A DNA stretch of 64,000 nucleotides, from positions 1,116,001-1,180,000 of the forward strand of contig NC_088312.1 in assembly GCF_910592395.1 (NCBI RefSeq), written 5' to 3'. Source of the DNA: Lineus longissimus (taxonomy: Eukaryota; Nemertea; Pilidiophora; Heteronemertea; Lineidae). This document shows positions 36,721-47,885 of the stretch, one piece after another (positions within the stretch are counted from its first letter, which is position 1; each line of letters begins with the position of its first letter). Below the pieces are notes generated by a model that was not told where the DNA came from, ran no database searches, and saw nothing but the letters and a program-made list of their open reading frames with translations. The position numbers were made by a program, and so were the translations under genes.

Positions 36721-39312
36721 GTAGATCAGAGAGAGCAGGGGAACAGTCATAGCACCTCTACATCATCGCACTACATGGTATTGAGGAAGCGAGTGATTTG
36801 TGATCAAACGGTCTTAAGGAACTTTGGTTCGACATAGTATTTCATCTGACGTTCACACCCTGTATTTATTTTACGGTTTTCTGTTAAGGAAATTGGAATA
36901 CATAGCTTCACTACTGCAGGTAGATGAATTCGTTGTCAGCAGCAACCAAAAAATCAATCAGTTAAGCTGACTCAGCAAAAATAGTGCAGATTCTTAAGAC
37001 ATTCGTAAGAGGAAATACAACGAAACAAGTTGTAATCTTTTATGGATGATGTCTTTCTTCACGCATCTTGAGGGCTGTGTAAATATCGCATGAACACACG
37101 TTTACGATTTTCTGCAAGGATGGCAGAGAATGCATATTTCATGAGATTGTGAATGAAAGAAAGACCTTTTCTCTGGTACATTAACTTTATGTCGTGTGGT
37201 GATAGATTTGCCCATTTCTTTGTGTTGCTACTGAATATCAACGGATCGGGATTGCAACAGAAGTCCTGGGTTTCAGTTTTTGCTTGATACGTTTCTTTGA
37301 AGTTTGCCATTGCAATCCATACCTATGAACAGTTCACGCATTCCATGTGTAATTGTGGTTAGCAAGAGGAATTGACTTATGGCTAATTGATATTGCAAAC
37401 TTTGAAAAAGGACGTGCTCGGAATTCGAGGTCTGTTTGCTGATGTTGTGTCTGCATGAGAGGAACAGCAACCTGCGGGCTAATGCTTGCCTGTACGGATA
37501 ACTTCATTACCGCGGGAATGTAACAAGACTCACTAATAGGCTTATCTGCCAATTTTCAGAGAATTCACATCGCAGTGTTTGATAAAGTGGAAGAACTGCA
37601 TTGCGATACCTCAGTGTTCTTTCAACGGTGAGATCGGTCTGGTTACAAAAAGTGAAGTGAATTGAGCATTTCCTGTGAAAATCTTCAGGTATAAACTTCA
37701 TACTGGTAAGACGACTTTCAAGTTTGCTTTAGGATTTCCCATCGTCTGTGGATGTTTCACCAGCCTTATAATTGGCAGAACGTCTGTCCTTCAATTCCTT
37801 GATAAATCGTCGGAATCAAACAGTTTTGAAGACATTTTGAAGGATAAAATTTAAGGCTTTCGACAAAATTCATCACTTTTGAATAACACGATACGAAACG
37901 CTTGAAACTATAGCAAGTTCGTGAACCTGGACGTCATTCGCGAGCTTGTTCATGGACAAGATAACGTGTTATATTGCAGAGCCTTTTATACTTGGGAAAG
38001 GAATTTTCACGAAGTGTAAACCTTTGGAAATATAGCAATCTTCTTTCGGAAGGAATTCACAAGGTGTTTTTCTAATAGTTCCCTACGATCGCCTCATCTG
38101 AGACCAAACTCCCCCAGAGGACAGCTCTCCCTGTGGATCAGTGTGCGTCAATCATATTGCATTTAGCCGGTGACTCCCATTTCTATGGTAACCATCGGGA
38201 AAACCTATCTTTGATCGGGAACTAATTAAGACTGGCGGCTCATTCACTCTTGCTGTTCTATTCTTGCAGTTGTCAGCCAGCATAGCCCGAGGATTATATC
38301 CTCGGAGAAGATCGGCTTGTGCTGTGGTGACATTTCAGAACATATCAATTAATTAGGACTTGCAGCACATTGTCGTCTTGTACTGTGATTCTCTCTCCAG
38401 GATCGTCGTTGAAGTACTGCTCTTCTTCCTATTTTATGTTGATGACGTTGCGACGATCGACGCCGTATAACAATTAATTAAGACAAAAGGCACTTCACTT
38501 GCGTCAGCCCACTATATTCAAGTGAAGCCTGATGGTAATCGGAGCTATATCGTTGGATAGGAGAGCAACCATCTGTTGGTACTGTCAGAACATTAACCAC
38601 ACTTAACCAGCGTGTTCGTTGTGTGGACTTGTGTACTGTTTTGGCTAATTGACAACTCTGCTCCGCTGGGAAGCGTCTAATTACATTTCGAGACACACGG
38701 CAATGATATGGTAGTATTACGCTCATTTTAGAACAACATACGAGAGAATATCGGATGACAGGCACGGATATTACTAGTATACGACCTAGTGTTTGCTTTT
38801 CTGTTCGAGTGCGTAGAGTGATAGTCGTAATAATTACTCTTTTCATGCTAACGTCTAATAACTGTGGATATTGGACGGATTTAACGCATCCCTCTTATGG
38901 TGCGTATGACTCGATTTGATGTGACCCCTGGAAGTATCTCGGGAAGTGACTGACACTTGAAACGCTATGAGCAGTCGCCATTAACAACACAAGCTAAGAA
39001 CTTTCGATTCACATTTGCTCATCTCTGTTCACGCTATGTAGGGTTAGACGCTTTTGATTGCACTAACTATTCACCTTTTCTTGATCACAATGAAAGGCAC
39101 TTGTAAAATGACTGAGTCTTAAAACGAAATGACTAACAAACGGAAACAAGTTTGAGTGCATTCCTAGACACTCATCGCCTAAGTTTAAAAATCTCTTCCT
39201 ACAGACGCAAGCCGTGCCGACTCCTTCACTAATTGGACGTCGCAAAAGGAACAGCTTGTTTTTTATATTCATTTTATAATTTTTCTTTTTTCTCGTTTGA
39301 TTACTCATTTCG
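36721..39312. other. 5' flank of the Gag-fusion gene, no other gene supported
   Basis: Several overlapping short minus-strand ORFs (37059-37701, 38478-38846) show no domain. This should hold the promoter and 5' UTR of the long plus-strand ORF that follows. The 70 bases before its ATG are very T-rich. I see no long terminal repeat by eye. Confidence 0.4.
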
Positions 39313-42300
39313 ATGGATAAAGCAGAAGAGCAAAAGAAAACCAAAAAGCTAAGAAAGAAAGTCTCTTTTGCTGAAGTGGATATCATACACGGCAGTGACT
39401 CTGACGATTCAAACGAACTCTCCGAACAGAGTTATCGAATTGATGACCACAGAGAAGAGGTTTCAACTGACACTTGTGATTCTGATTCAGATGAAATTAC
39501 GGATTATGGTATCACGGCATGCTCGTCTGACAGCTATGACAATATTTTAGTTGAAGCCGATTCAGATTCGGAGTCGGAGTCAGATTCTGGAGTCATGGAT
39601 ACCCCCGAACCAACGAATAACAACGGCTCGTCCGTCTGTGAGGGCGAACAGCCGACAGTTGAACCTGGTGTTTCCTCCGAAGAGGTGGACAATGCAAATG
39701 TCATCGCAACGTCTAGCACACCAGATACGTCTAACACTGTTGACATGTCTGCTTCGGATCTTTGGAATAAAAATGACTTTTGTATTGATGACAACTCCTC
39801 AGTTGAGAAAGGAACTGATGATGCTAATCAAATCAGTTCTGCTTCGGATATGGAAACGTCTTATGAGAGCTCAGCACGGGGTGAAGTCAGTGCCATGGAA
39901 ATAAGCTTTGTTTCTGAAACTACAGAACTTGCCAGTGAGCAGACGATTGAAGTCGCATCGCATGTGACGTCCTCCGAAACGGATGCCGTTGCTGTTTATG
40001 TGGATGAAAATAAGACGGATGAGCCTAAAGCAGTATGTTCTGATAGTGACGTCAGTGGAACGGAACCTTGCCCTGAGGATACTGTAACATTGGATGATAG
40101 TGCTTTGTTAGAGGACAATGTTGCATTGGGATTAGTGGCAGATGAGCCAGCCTATGAAAGTAACAATGCTGATGGTGTAGATGTCGATACGGCCAATGAT
40201 TTAGTGGATGACTCTAATGACAATGTCAGCGAAAGCCAGATCGATGGTAATAAAGACACTACTGACACTGTTACTGGTGATTCTCCTATTGTGGAGAGTG
40301 ATGCACTCGTAGTGACACCAGTAGCTACTGGTTGTGGTGATGACATTGACAGCATGAGTCCGACTCCCGATGAAAACGATGTCAACGAAACCAGTGACGT
40401 GCCAATGGATAATGGGCAGGTCAATCATCATGTATCAGAGAGTGAGGTATTAGCTCCACCGCTCGAAAGAGTCTCTCCAGCGAACGATGACATCGCTGTC
40501 AATGGGCCCGTTGAGGTTGGTGATGACATTGACAATGCTCCTTTATTCGATACTACCAGCAACGAAATCAATGAGGCACCAGTTAATGAAACTAACGATG
40601 TCGATGGGTTCGCTGACGATGCGACAAATACAACTGAACTCCAGGAGCATGTCGTAGCTTTAGATTCTGATGGTGTAGATTCTGACTTGAATGGTGATGA
40701 CAGTGCGACACACGTAGTTGGTACATGCACTGAAGCGCCCGCCGAGGGCAGTGTGCTGGGCGTGGCACCATGCTCACAGGTAGCAAATGATGCAGATGTT
40801 GAAAAAAGCGAATCTATTGATCAGAGCCTGGTGGAGGAGAAAGAGGGTATCGATTCAGACGACGATTTAATGAAAGAAACCATTACCGCTGTTAATGTGG
40901 CGCCAATTGAAAATATTGACGAGTCTAATGACTTTGGTACGGCTAATACTGAGATTGAATCTTGCGGGGATGAGCAGAGCGTGACACCTAAGGAAATGGT
41001 TGATGGTAGTGAATTCCAGGCTGTTGGGGTTTTAACTGAAACGAACGTCACCGGGGAAAGCAGTGGCCAAGGAATTGACGATGCACCTGACACAAAATAC
41101 ACACACGAAACCCAACCTAACTTTGCAACAGATACCACAGATATGGTAATTGAGACAGAGGATTTAATGCCAGCTGATAATACTGAACAAGTTGAAATAA
41201 GTGCTGAACTCGAGGCAACACATGTTGAACTTGTTGAGAGTGATGATGCTTTTGATAATGTAAATGTCGTGGAGGAGACTAACGTTATGGCGGCTGTGGA
41301 TGACGACCACAAGGTTGAGGTAGAACAGAAAATCGTAACTAATCAAACTATTGAATCTAGCGTTGGGCAAGACTATGTTGAAACTACAACTGTCGTGACA
41401 ACTGAAATGCGAACCACAGTTGTGAAGATAGAACCAGCCATGTCTGGTGGCTCGAACGTTGCTTTAGACAGCGGAAAGGTAAACAACAATGTTCCAATAA
41501 ATGAAACTGACAGCGTGGCTGATGCTACAAAATCGGATTCAGAGCTTGAGGTAGCCAAGGAAGAATCCAAAGTGGCTTCTTGCGATGAAACTGATCCGGT
41601 TGGTGTTAATACCGAAAGTATGTCTGCGCCCGCAGGTGAATCCAGCATTTGTGGAACTGGCGAGCAGTTTGCAACTGATATTGTACCCGTAGTTAGTAAT
41701 GCTGATGTAGTAGTTATTGATGTTGGCGAGCCTGCAGTAGAACATAAAGGCCTCGGTGATCAACCTGCATTGGAAGAACCGACCACAGTTGACGACACTG
41801 CAGCACAGGAAGTGGTTGATGACGTAGCCGAAAGCCTGTTGTCTTCTAAACTTGTTACATCAGATACAGCAGTTTGTGGAACTGACGGTAACACAGGGGA
41901 CGAAATTGCCGAATTGGTTGATTCTGATGATCAGTTAACAGCAGATCTAGAGATACCCGTTACTAGGGAGAAAGAGGAATTGCAACTAGCAGGTGGTATG
42001 ATCGAAACTGTCTCCACTGATGACGTAGACGTGGAAACAAATGATGCTGTTGCCTCTGATAGCCAAGTAATAGAGGATAAACTTATGTCGGAAATAAACG
42101 ACGAGAGTGAGGAACTTGACACTGTCCCTGATGATACGTCAGTCGATAATTCCCAAGAAGGTGGGGATAACCTTGCAATCAAACAAGGTGACAATAGTAA
42201 AGTTGAACTTGCAACAACTGTTCGAGATAATGGGTCCAGTGTAGGTTTGGATTTAAATGTATATATTGAGCAAGAATCAAATGCTAAAGATGCTGTGGAT

Positions 42301-44601
42301 GAACGCAAGGCTACTGAGGACATGGTCCGAGATCAAGAAGATTTAGAAACGGATCGTGATGAGAATCGTCAACTTGGTGGCAGTAAAGAACTCGAAAACA
42401 AAGTGGATATTTCTGATATTTCAAATGTTGAATCGGATGATGTTATTAACTGTGCGGTCATAAATCGTGAAGCATCGATTCTGTCGAAGGATGGTGAAGT
42501 GAATCTGAGTGATAAGAATGATGAAAAGGATTTTAACGAGGAAATTGGTACATCTGTAGAAATGGATACAAGCTTATCAGTAGTTTGTCACGAAACGGAT
42601 ACTGCTTCTCATGTGGAGATGGAGGATGAAATCTTGTCAGACGCTGGTGCCAATGAATCGATTGTAATGCTAGGTGAGAAGGATTACGTGCCAGGAATAG
42701 CTGTGGAAGATCCGAGTCGAGTTTCTGATGTCCCTGACAATGAGGATATGTCATATCAAGGAGAAAATGGGGAGAAAATAGTGGTGGATAAACAGGACAC
42801 TTGGGTAAAGAATGCTACTGCGGAGAAGCTTGAGGAGAGTGTTTCAGTTTCTGAGATCATAACGGTCTCATCTGAAGAGACAGTGCAGACATTGCCATCT
42901 CAAGAGGCCATGGGAGTACATGATTCTGAGCCACTGGTGTTGACAGATACTACCCCCGATGAATCTGATTTTGTAGTAGACACTGGAGTGGTCTGTGTGC
43001 CAAACAAGGACGAAAGCGGGGATGGTCGTTCATCAGCAAATGCTACGATTGGAATCTTATCAACTGAAGATACGAATCTTGATGAAGAGGAAGTGGTAGA
43101 GCCGTCATCTGGACTGACACCAACAAACGAACTGTCTGAGGCCAGTAAGGACACACAAGTCTGGCACGGCAACCCCATAAATGGTCCAGGACCATGTCAT
43201 TCAAGCCTGGCCAGCAGTTCGGACAAGTATACTGTAATTGACCATGGAGAAGTTATTCATGAGGGTGGGTCGGAAGGAGAGGAGTCCACAGATATTTGCT
43301 ACGGAACTGGCACAGGGACGTCGACCAAGTCAAGGTTCCAAGACACGAGCGCGGTTCTGTTCGCTCAGGCTTCGAGTGCGTACGAATATTCAATCTGTCC
43401 TACGAAGATACCAGACGATGAAGATACCGTCTGCTCTGATAACACGCCAAAGGAGGAAACTGTTATTTTTCCGTCGTCAGAACCACCTGTTGTTGTTGAG
43501 GATGTCATCCAGCAGGAACATGCCCCAAGAGAAGAGGAAATCCCTAACTTTGTAGCAGTTGTTGATAACAGTGACATAGGGCAAAGTCATGCTGAAATTT
43601 CTCGTAGTGAACCGATAAGGATTGCAACTGGCAAAGCCCCTGATAATAAGGTTGATGAACTTCATAAGCTTACCATTGAAATAACACGTAGTGCTGAACT
43701 AGAGCCTGGAGCTAGCAAACTATTTGACAGTTCTCCTCTGTCAGAACTAGAGGACGAGGATCTTGAACTTTTAGAAAGGGCGTCTAATCGGGCATCCTTT
43801 GTCGGATCCCTTGATGACCTGAGCCCCATTGATGAGGTCCTTACCAACGCTTCTGGGACCCTTATCTCGTCAAATAAGGATGTCACTAATGGTGAAAGCA
43901 AGGTTGATGACTACCCCGACGTGGATCTGTCGGAATCCGTTGGTTTGGAATACTTCACTGGTGGCTCGTCTTGGAGTGAATATTTCCAACATTTTGAAGC
44001 GTTCTGTCGGGCAAAGAAATGGAATAAGCAGGTGAAGGGATCTTACTTGTTCGCCCACCTTAAGGGCAGGGCAAAGCAAGTGGCATGCAAACTGCCTGCC
44101 GAGAATCAGCGCGACTTCGATCATTTGGTCGCAACTCTTGGAAGATTCTTTACTGCACGCGATGAAGCTGAGTTGTACTTGTTCGAGTTGAGGAATCGTG
44201 TTCGGAAGCCTGAGGAAAGGTTGCGAGATTTGGGCAGCGACGTCCAAAGATTAACCGACCTGGCCTACCCAGAGATACCAGTGAACCAGCGCAAACCCTT
44301 AGCGAGAATTCATTTTATGGATGCGTTGAAAGACAGTGGAATGTTGAAGCATATTTATCAGGGCAGGCCAGATACGTTGGAGGATGCTGTCAAACTTGCA
44401 ATTGAGTACGAAGGATTCAGAAGAGTTACGGAAACCAGCGAGGTTGCAAAACCTCGACCGAAGTCGATTGAGGAGGTTGTAAACGGAGGAGATAGATCAG
44501 AAATGGAGAAGCGCCTTGCAGAGCTTGCTAAAAGTATTGGAGAAATAAAGTCGACGCTAGGGAATGCGGATAAGTCATCAGCTGCTCGAGATATTTCGTG
44601 A
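39313..44601 (+). CDS. 1762-aa acidic protein with C-terminal Ty3/gypsy-type Gag capsid domain
   Basis: One uninterrupted exon; an in-frame TGA 15 bases upstream makes this the first ATG. Residues 8-16 are Lys-rich and lead into KVSF (16-19), which fits the RVxF docking motif for protein phosphatase 1, followed by an acidic DSDDS run. Residues about 23-1540 are low-complexity, dominated by Asp, Glu, Ser, Thr, Val and Asn, with very few aromatics, so probably disordered and strongly acidic. From about 1545 to 1705 a folded domain reads as a Gag capsid of Ty3/gypsy elements: LEYFTGG, WSEYFQHFEAF, a LKGRAKQVA helix, FELRNRVRKPEERL, LTDLAYPEIP, then FMDAL and LEDAVKLAIEYEGF. A short coiled-coil-like tail follows. 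No CCHC knuckle, protease or reverse transcriptase follows. I infer a domesticated gag gene; a degenerate or non-autonomous element remains possible. Confidence 0.85.
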   Translation: MDKAEEQKKTKKLRKKVSFAEVDIIHGSDSDDSNELSEQSYRIDDHREEVSTDTCDSDSDEITDYGITACSSDSYDNILVEADSDSESESDSGVMDTPEPTNNNGSSVCEGEQPTVEPGVSSEEVDNANVIATSSTPDTSNTVDMSASDLWNKNDFCIDDNSSVEKGTDDANQISSASDMETSYESSARGEVSAMEISFVSETTELASEQTIEVASHVTSSETDAVAVYVDENKTDEPKAVCSDSDVSGTEPCPEDTVTLDDSALLEDNVALGLVADEPAYESNNADGVDVDTANDLVDDSNDNVSESQIDGNKDTTDTVTGDSPIVESDALVVTPVATGCGDDIDSMSPTPDENDVNETSDVPMDNGQVNHHVSESEVLAPPLERVSPANDDIAVNGPVEVGDDIDNAPLFDTTSNEINEAPVNETNDVDGFADDATNTTELQEHVVALDSDGVDSDLNGDDSATHVVGTCTEAPAEGSVLGVAPCSQVANDADVEKSESIDQSLVEEKEGIDSDDDLMKETITAVNVAPIENIDESNDFGTANTEIESCGDEQSVTPKEMVDGSEFQAVGVLTETNVTGESSGQGIDDAPDTKYTHETQPNFATDTTDMVIETEDLMPADNTEQVEISAELEATHVELVESDDAFDNVNVVEETNVMAAVDDDHKVEVEQKIVTNQTIESSVGQDYVETTTVVTTEMRTTVVKIEPAMSGGSNVALDSGKVNNNVPINETDSVADATKSDSELEVAKEESKVASCDETDPVGVNTESMSAPAGESSICGTGEQFATDIVPVVSNADVVVIDVGEPAVEHKGLGDQPALEEPTTVDDTAAQEVVDDVAESLLSSKLVTSDTAVCGTDGNTGDEIAELVDSDDQLTADLEIPVTREKEELQLAGGMIETVSTDDVDVETNDAVASDSQVIEDKLMSEINDESEELDTVPDDTSVDNSQEGGDNLAIKQGDNSKVELATTVRDNGSSVGLDLNVYIEQESNAKDAVDERKATEDMVRDQEDLETDRDENRQLGGSKELENKVDISDISNVESDDVINCAVINREASILSKDGEVNLSDKNDEKDFNEEIGTSVEMDTSLSVVCHETDTASHVEMEDEILSDAGANESIVMLGEKDYVPGIAVEDPSRVSDVPDNEDMSYQGENGEKIVVDKQDTWVKNATAEKLEESVSVSEIITVSSEETVQTLPSQEAMGVHDSEPLVLTDTTPDESDFVVDTGVVCVPNKDESGDGRSSANATIGILSTEDTNLDEEEVVEPSSGLTPTNELSEASKDTQVWHGNPINGPGPCHSSLASSSDKYTVIDHGEVIHEGGSEGEESTDICYGTGTGTSTKSRFQDTSAVLFAQASSAYEYSICPTKIPDDEDTVCSDNTPKEETVIFPSSEPPVVVEDVIQQEHAPREEEIPNFVAVVDNSDIGQSHAEISRSEPIRIATGKAPDNKVDELHKLTIEITRSAELEPGASKLFDSSPLSELEDEDLELLERASNRASFVGSLDDLSPIDEVLTNASGTLISSNKDVTNGESKVDDYPDVDLSESVGLEYFTGGSSWSEYFQHFEAFCRAKKWNKQVKGSYLFAHLKGRAKQVACKLPAENQRDFDHLVATLGRFFTARDEAELYLFELRNRVRKPEERLRDLGSDVQRLTDLAYPEIPVNQRKPLARIHFMDALKDSGMLKHIYQGRPDTLEDAVKLAIEYEGFRRVTETSEVAKPRPKSIEEVVNGGDRSEMEKRLAELAKSIGEIKSTLGNADKSSAARDIS
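43945..44427 (+). other. Gag capsid-like domain (residues ~1545-1705)
   Basis: This segment of the long ORF carries the capsid-like fold region. The order of conserved blocks matches retrotransposon Gag proteins of the Ty3/gypsy type: an aromatic-rich start, the WxxYFxxFE helix, a helix ending in the LxGxA-type turn, an R-x-K-P-x-E-x-L block, the LAYP block, and a final LEDAVxLA helix. Its amino-acid make-up (many Arg, Lys, Leu, Phe, Tyr) is quite unlike the acidic part before it. Confidence 0.85.
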
Positions 44602-47600
44602 GCTGTGTGATAAATGGTGGAAGCAGTTGGACGATTTCAAATTTGGTGTTAACAAACACTGTTTACTCTATGTTTACCTGACACCAGAAGCACATTGGTA
44701 GCCTATTTGTATGTGTAGATATTTTCGGATTGGCCCGCCCCGTAATGTATACAACTGCATGAAAACAAATGCAGAATACATGTTCCCGCTGTTAATTTCC
44801 TCATACAATGTATTTGGTGTCATTAACAGTAGGAACTTTTTTCTGCCATAGAGTGAGACAAAGCAATTTTATCACAAAATCTACTGAGATGGTTTTTCTT
44901 CATGATCTGGCATTTCGATGTTGACTCTATTCATGCAATTTGGGGGTGGGACCATCGGTTTTTCTATCACTGTATTTCCCCTGCACCTTGCAATACATCA
45001 CTAAGCAATAACATATCATTGAGAAAACTTGACTTTGGTTAAGTGTGGTTTAAAGATAAACACAGATAGCTGATCAGGTCATGAAGAGTCGCTGTTGCAT
45101 TCATTAGTCTTGAACCTTTCTTCAGCCTAGATATTTTTTTTTGCATTTTGGTGTGATTGTTGGCTATGGGTTAAGGTTCTCCACTTCAATTGCTTTTAAA
45201 TGTGGCCACAGGCCGGGTTTTATCGCACGATTCTTGAGAGTATGTGATACTTTCTTCTGAAAATAGCGTAGTTGCAATAATGACATCGTTTTCTTTCAAT
45301 GTACATCAACAATGCTTTCATGGCGCAGTGATTTGGTCTCACAACGATGACTGTTATTAATGGTTTAAATGCAACCACGGACCCAACTTCTGATACTGAG
45401 TTTTTAGGCTGGCGATGCTACTAGCGAACAACATCTCATTTCAACGTAGTTTGATGTGTTTTAGAATAGAAACAGTTCCTGTTCTGTCGCATTATCAAAT
45501 CCGGCATGCAAATGTCGATGAAACCCATCGTGAATATTTTGCAGTGATATCGGTCATTGCTGTATTTTTATCGTCATAACAGTTGGTCTGTGACAGACAC
45601 AGTTACTTCTGAAGTCATATCTGTCAACCAATATCATGACTATTAGCCATGTCTGTAAATATCATTTGGTAACAGTGAGAACTTCTCATGACCGTTAATA
45701 ACATTTCGTAGTAAAAGTATAGGTTGGGAGTTATGTAGGCTTCGTGGTGAAACCATGGTTACCATGTCTTAGCATTTGGGAGGAAAACGATTGTAAATGT
45801 GCAAATGGGAGATTTGCGTGTTGCTGCCAAGCTTATTAGAGGCGTAGGACACGGGCATCAATATAACTGGATACTACGAATGCATAATTGACTTAAGAGC
45901 ATAGTCATATTTTTAATTACTAAGTACCATTAGCTTCAAATCGCAAGCCTAACTGCTTTTAGATTTAAAATGGTTGTGTTAGTGAGCGCATATTGTGATA
46001 CAATTTCTATGTGTCGAAACAATAACTGAAAGGCAGTATTTCAAATTCATTGCTATAATCAAACTTACTACAGAGGATTGCAATATCATGTTATTTATGA
46101 ATGTTTAGTTGTAGATAATGCATGTATACCGGTATGGAGTTTGAAATCGCTAGAAGGTCTTTCTTGTCACATCATATCAATCCGCATGCATAATAGAGAT
46201 GCGCTTATCAATTCATTTTTAAAACAATCACACACAAAATCCATGACATGCTATTTTAAATCCATTTTATATAGATTCATTATTCATAGACGGCAGGCCC
46301 GTCGCATGGCTCACAGAACGGAGTTCACACTTGAGACGGAGATAAACGGGGATGAGAATATTCTGGCTGCGCCTAACATCGGATTTTAGAGTTTCTCTCA
46401 AAATTTCCAAGACAAAACATTCAGTAGATGAATATTTCGTACAATTCACCGAGATTTCATATACTGTATGTCCCAACTTGCCATTCTCATCCCTGGAAAA
46501 AATCGGACCTGCACGAAGAAATGTTAAGAATTGTAAGTTAATTACAAGAGATTATCGAAAGACTGTGGAATTTGAACCTCGTCTTCTGTAGCAGGCGTGT
46601 ACTTGCTGTAGCATGAATACATGTTTAACCTGTTCAATTAGATGGTAAATTCGCTTTTGAAATCCAGTGTACGTGTTGCATTCAGAGCTTATTATCACGC
46701 TAGTATGTATAATGTGTACAAAACAGCCAAAACACAATGGTGTGGTGTGTTTTTCATGCTTTTTCAATTAAAAAGAGGTTTTCGATGATGATGGTGAGAT
46801 GTATCGCATTACAGGGTCATATCAATCATTTTTTGATATCTCCTTCGATACCGGTACTGATTCTTTGTTTAGACTCGATGGAGAATCGGCGCCTCCTGAC
46901 ACTGTAGATTCTGCTCTGAGTCGTATCCATAAACCTATGAGACATGATGGTCATTTCTGAGATGGATCAAACAGATACTCCCTACTGTTTGATCAGCTCT
47001 GCATGCCCGATGCCTCAGAACAGTTTCTACAGTGTGCAAGAAACAGCAATAAAGGATCATGTACATTACTTGGCACTCCTACTTGAGTAAAGGGCTTCCG
47101 TTCTCCTTTGAAACGTCAATTTCAAGTGCTGCTTTTACTGTATGATTATGTACCTTAGAAATATATCACGTTTTGAGTTCTTTTAGAGAAGCTTAAGTTT
47201 ACACCTTCAAGTACTGTGAGGAATAAGTTATTGATCTTTCCAAGTCAACTGAGCCTTCATATCACTCTTAAGCTGCACTTTCAAAGACGTCTAGTATGGG
47301 CATTAAAGAATATAGCTCAGCATTTCCCTGCCTGAGTGAAAGTTGACCCGGCAATCTCAGGCCCTGAAATGGGTTAGAAAGAAACCTTGCATCAGTTTAG
47401 TTTTGCGCATAAGTTCACTTCTCTTTCATTTGATATTATCAAGTTTAAAGCATTTTATTTGATATCATCAAGTTAGGAAAGAGAGTCACGGTGTCGTGTG
47501 GCTGTACTGCAATGTCTGCCATCGTGTTGCATGTTTTGAAATATCTCGCCATGGTGTCGAATCCAGAAAGAGGCACAGAGGGCCTGCGTTCCACCAAGAC

Positions 47601-47830
47601 ATTATTTGAAAAAGTCTTGGAAATTTGCCCAGGATTCCTCTAGGGTGTCGCTCTTTTTCCGACTACTGAATTCTCCCCTGCTAGAATATCATTCGAAAGA
47701 GCAAAGAACGCGATATGTAGGCCTAGTTAAATATTGGTGTTAGTGAATGGGACCTTTGTTTCTCGGTATGTCTTGGTGTTTCAAGCGAATGTGTTTTAAT
47801 GTTAAATAAAGTTTCATGGTCATCCACCTT
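44602..47830 (+). other. Probable 3' UTR of the Gag-fusion gene; no pol
   Basis: No ORF longer than about 105 codons and no reverse transcriptase, integrase or protease motif is visible on either strand. Candidate AATAAA signals occur at 47048-47053 and 47805-47810. Nothing else explains this stretch, so a UTR of up to 3.2 kb is the simplest reading, but transcript data would be needed to confirm it. Confidence 0.45.
47805..47810 (+). terminator. Polyadenylation signal AATAAA, possible end of the Gag-fusion transcript
   Basis: This AATAAA has G/T-rich sequence just after it. It lies 3.2 kb after the Gag-fusion stop codon; a second candidate is at 47048-47053. Confidence 0.45.
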
Positions 47831-47885
47831 GCGTTAGACTTCTTTTTCTCCGGTTGATCTACCTCATCTCGAACCTTCAGCCGAT

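Noticed and set aside
38478-38846. Minus-strand 122-codon ORF upstream of the Gag-fusion gene
   Set aside because: No domain and no relation to a retroelement polymerase; start context poor.
40152-43901. Minus-strand and shifted-frame ORFs over the Gag-fusion gene
   Set aside because: Ser- or Leu-rich shadow frames caused by the biased codons of the real ORF.
39313-47810. Complete autonomous Ty3/gypsy retrotransposon
   Set aside because: No protease, reverse transcriptase or integrase and no LTR pair seen; only the capsid is present.
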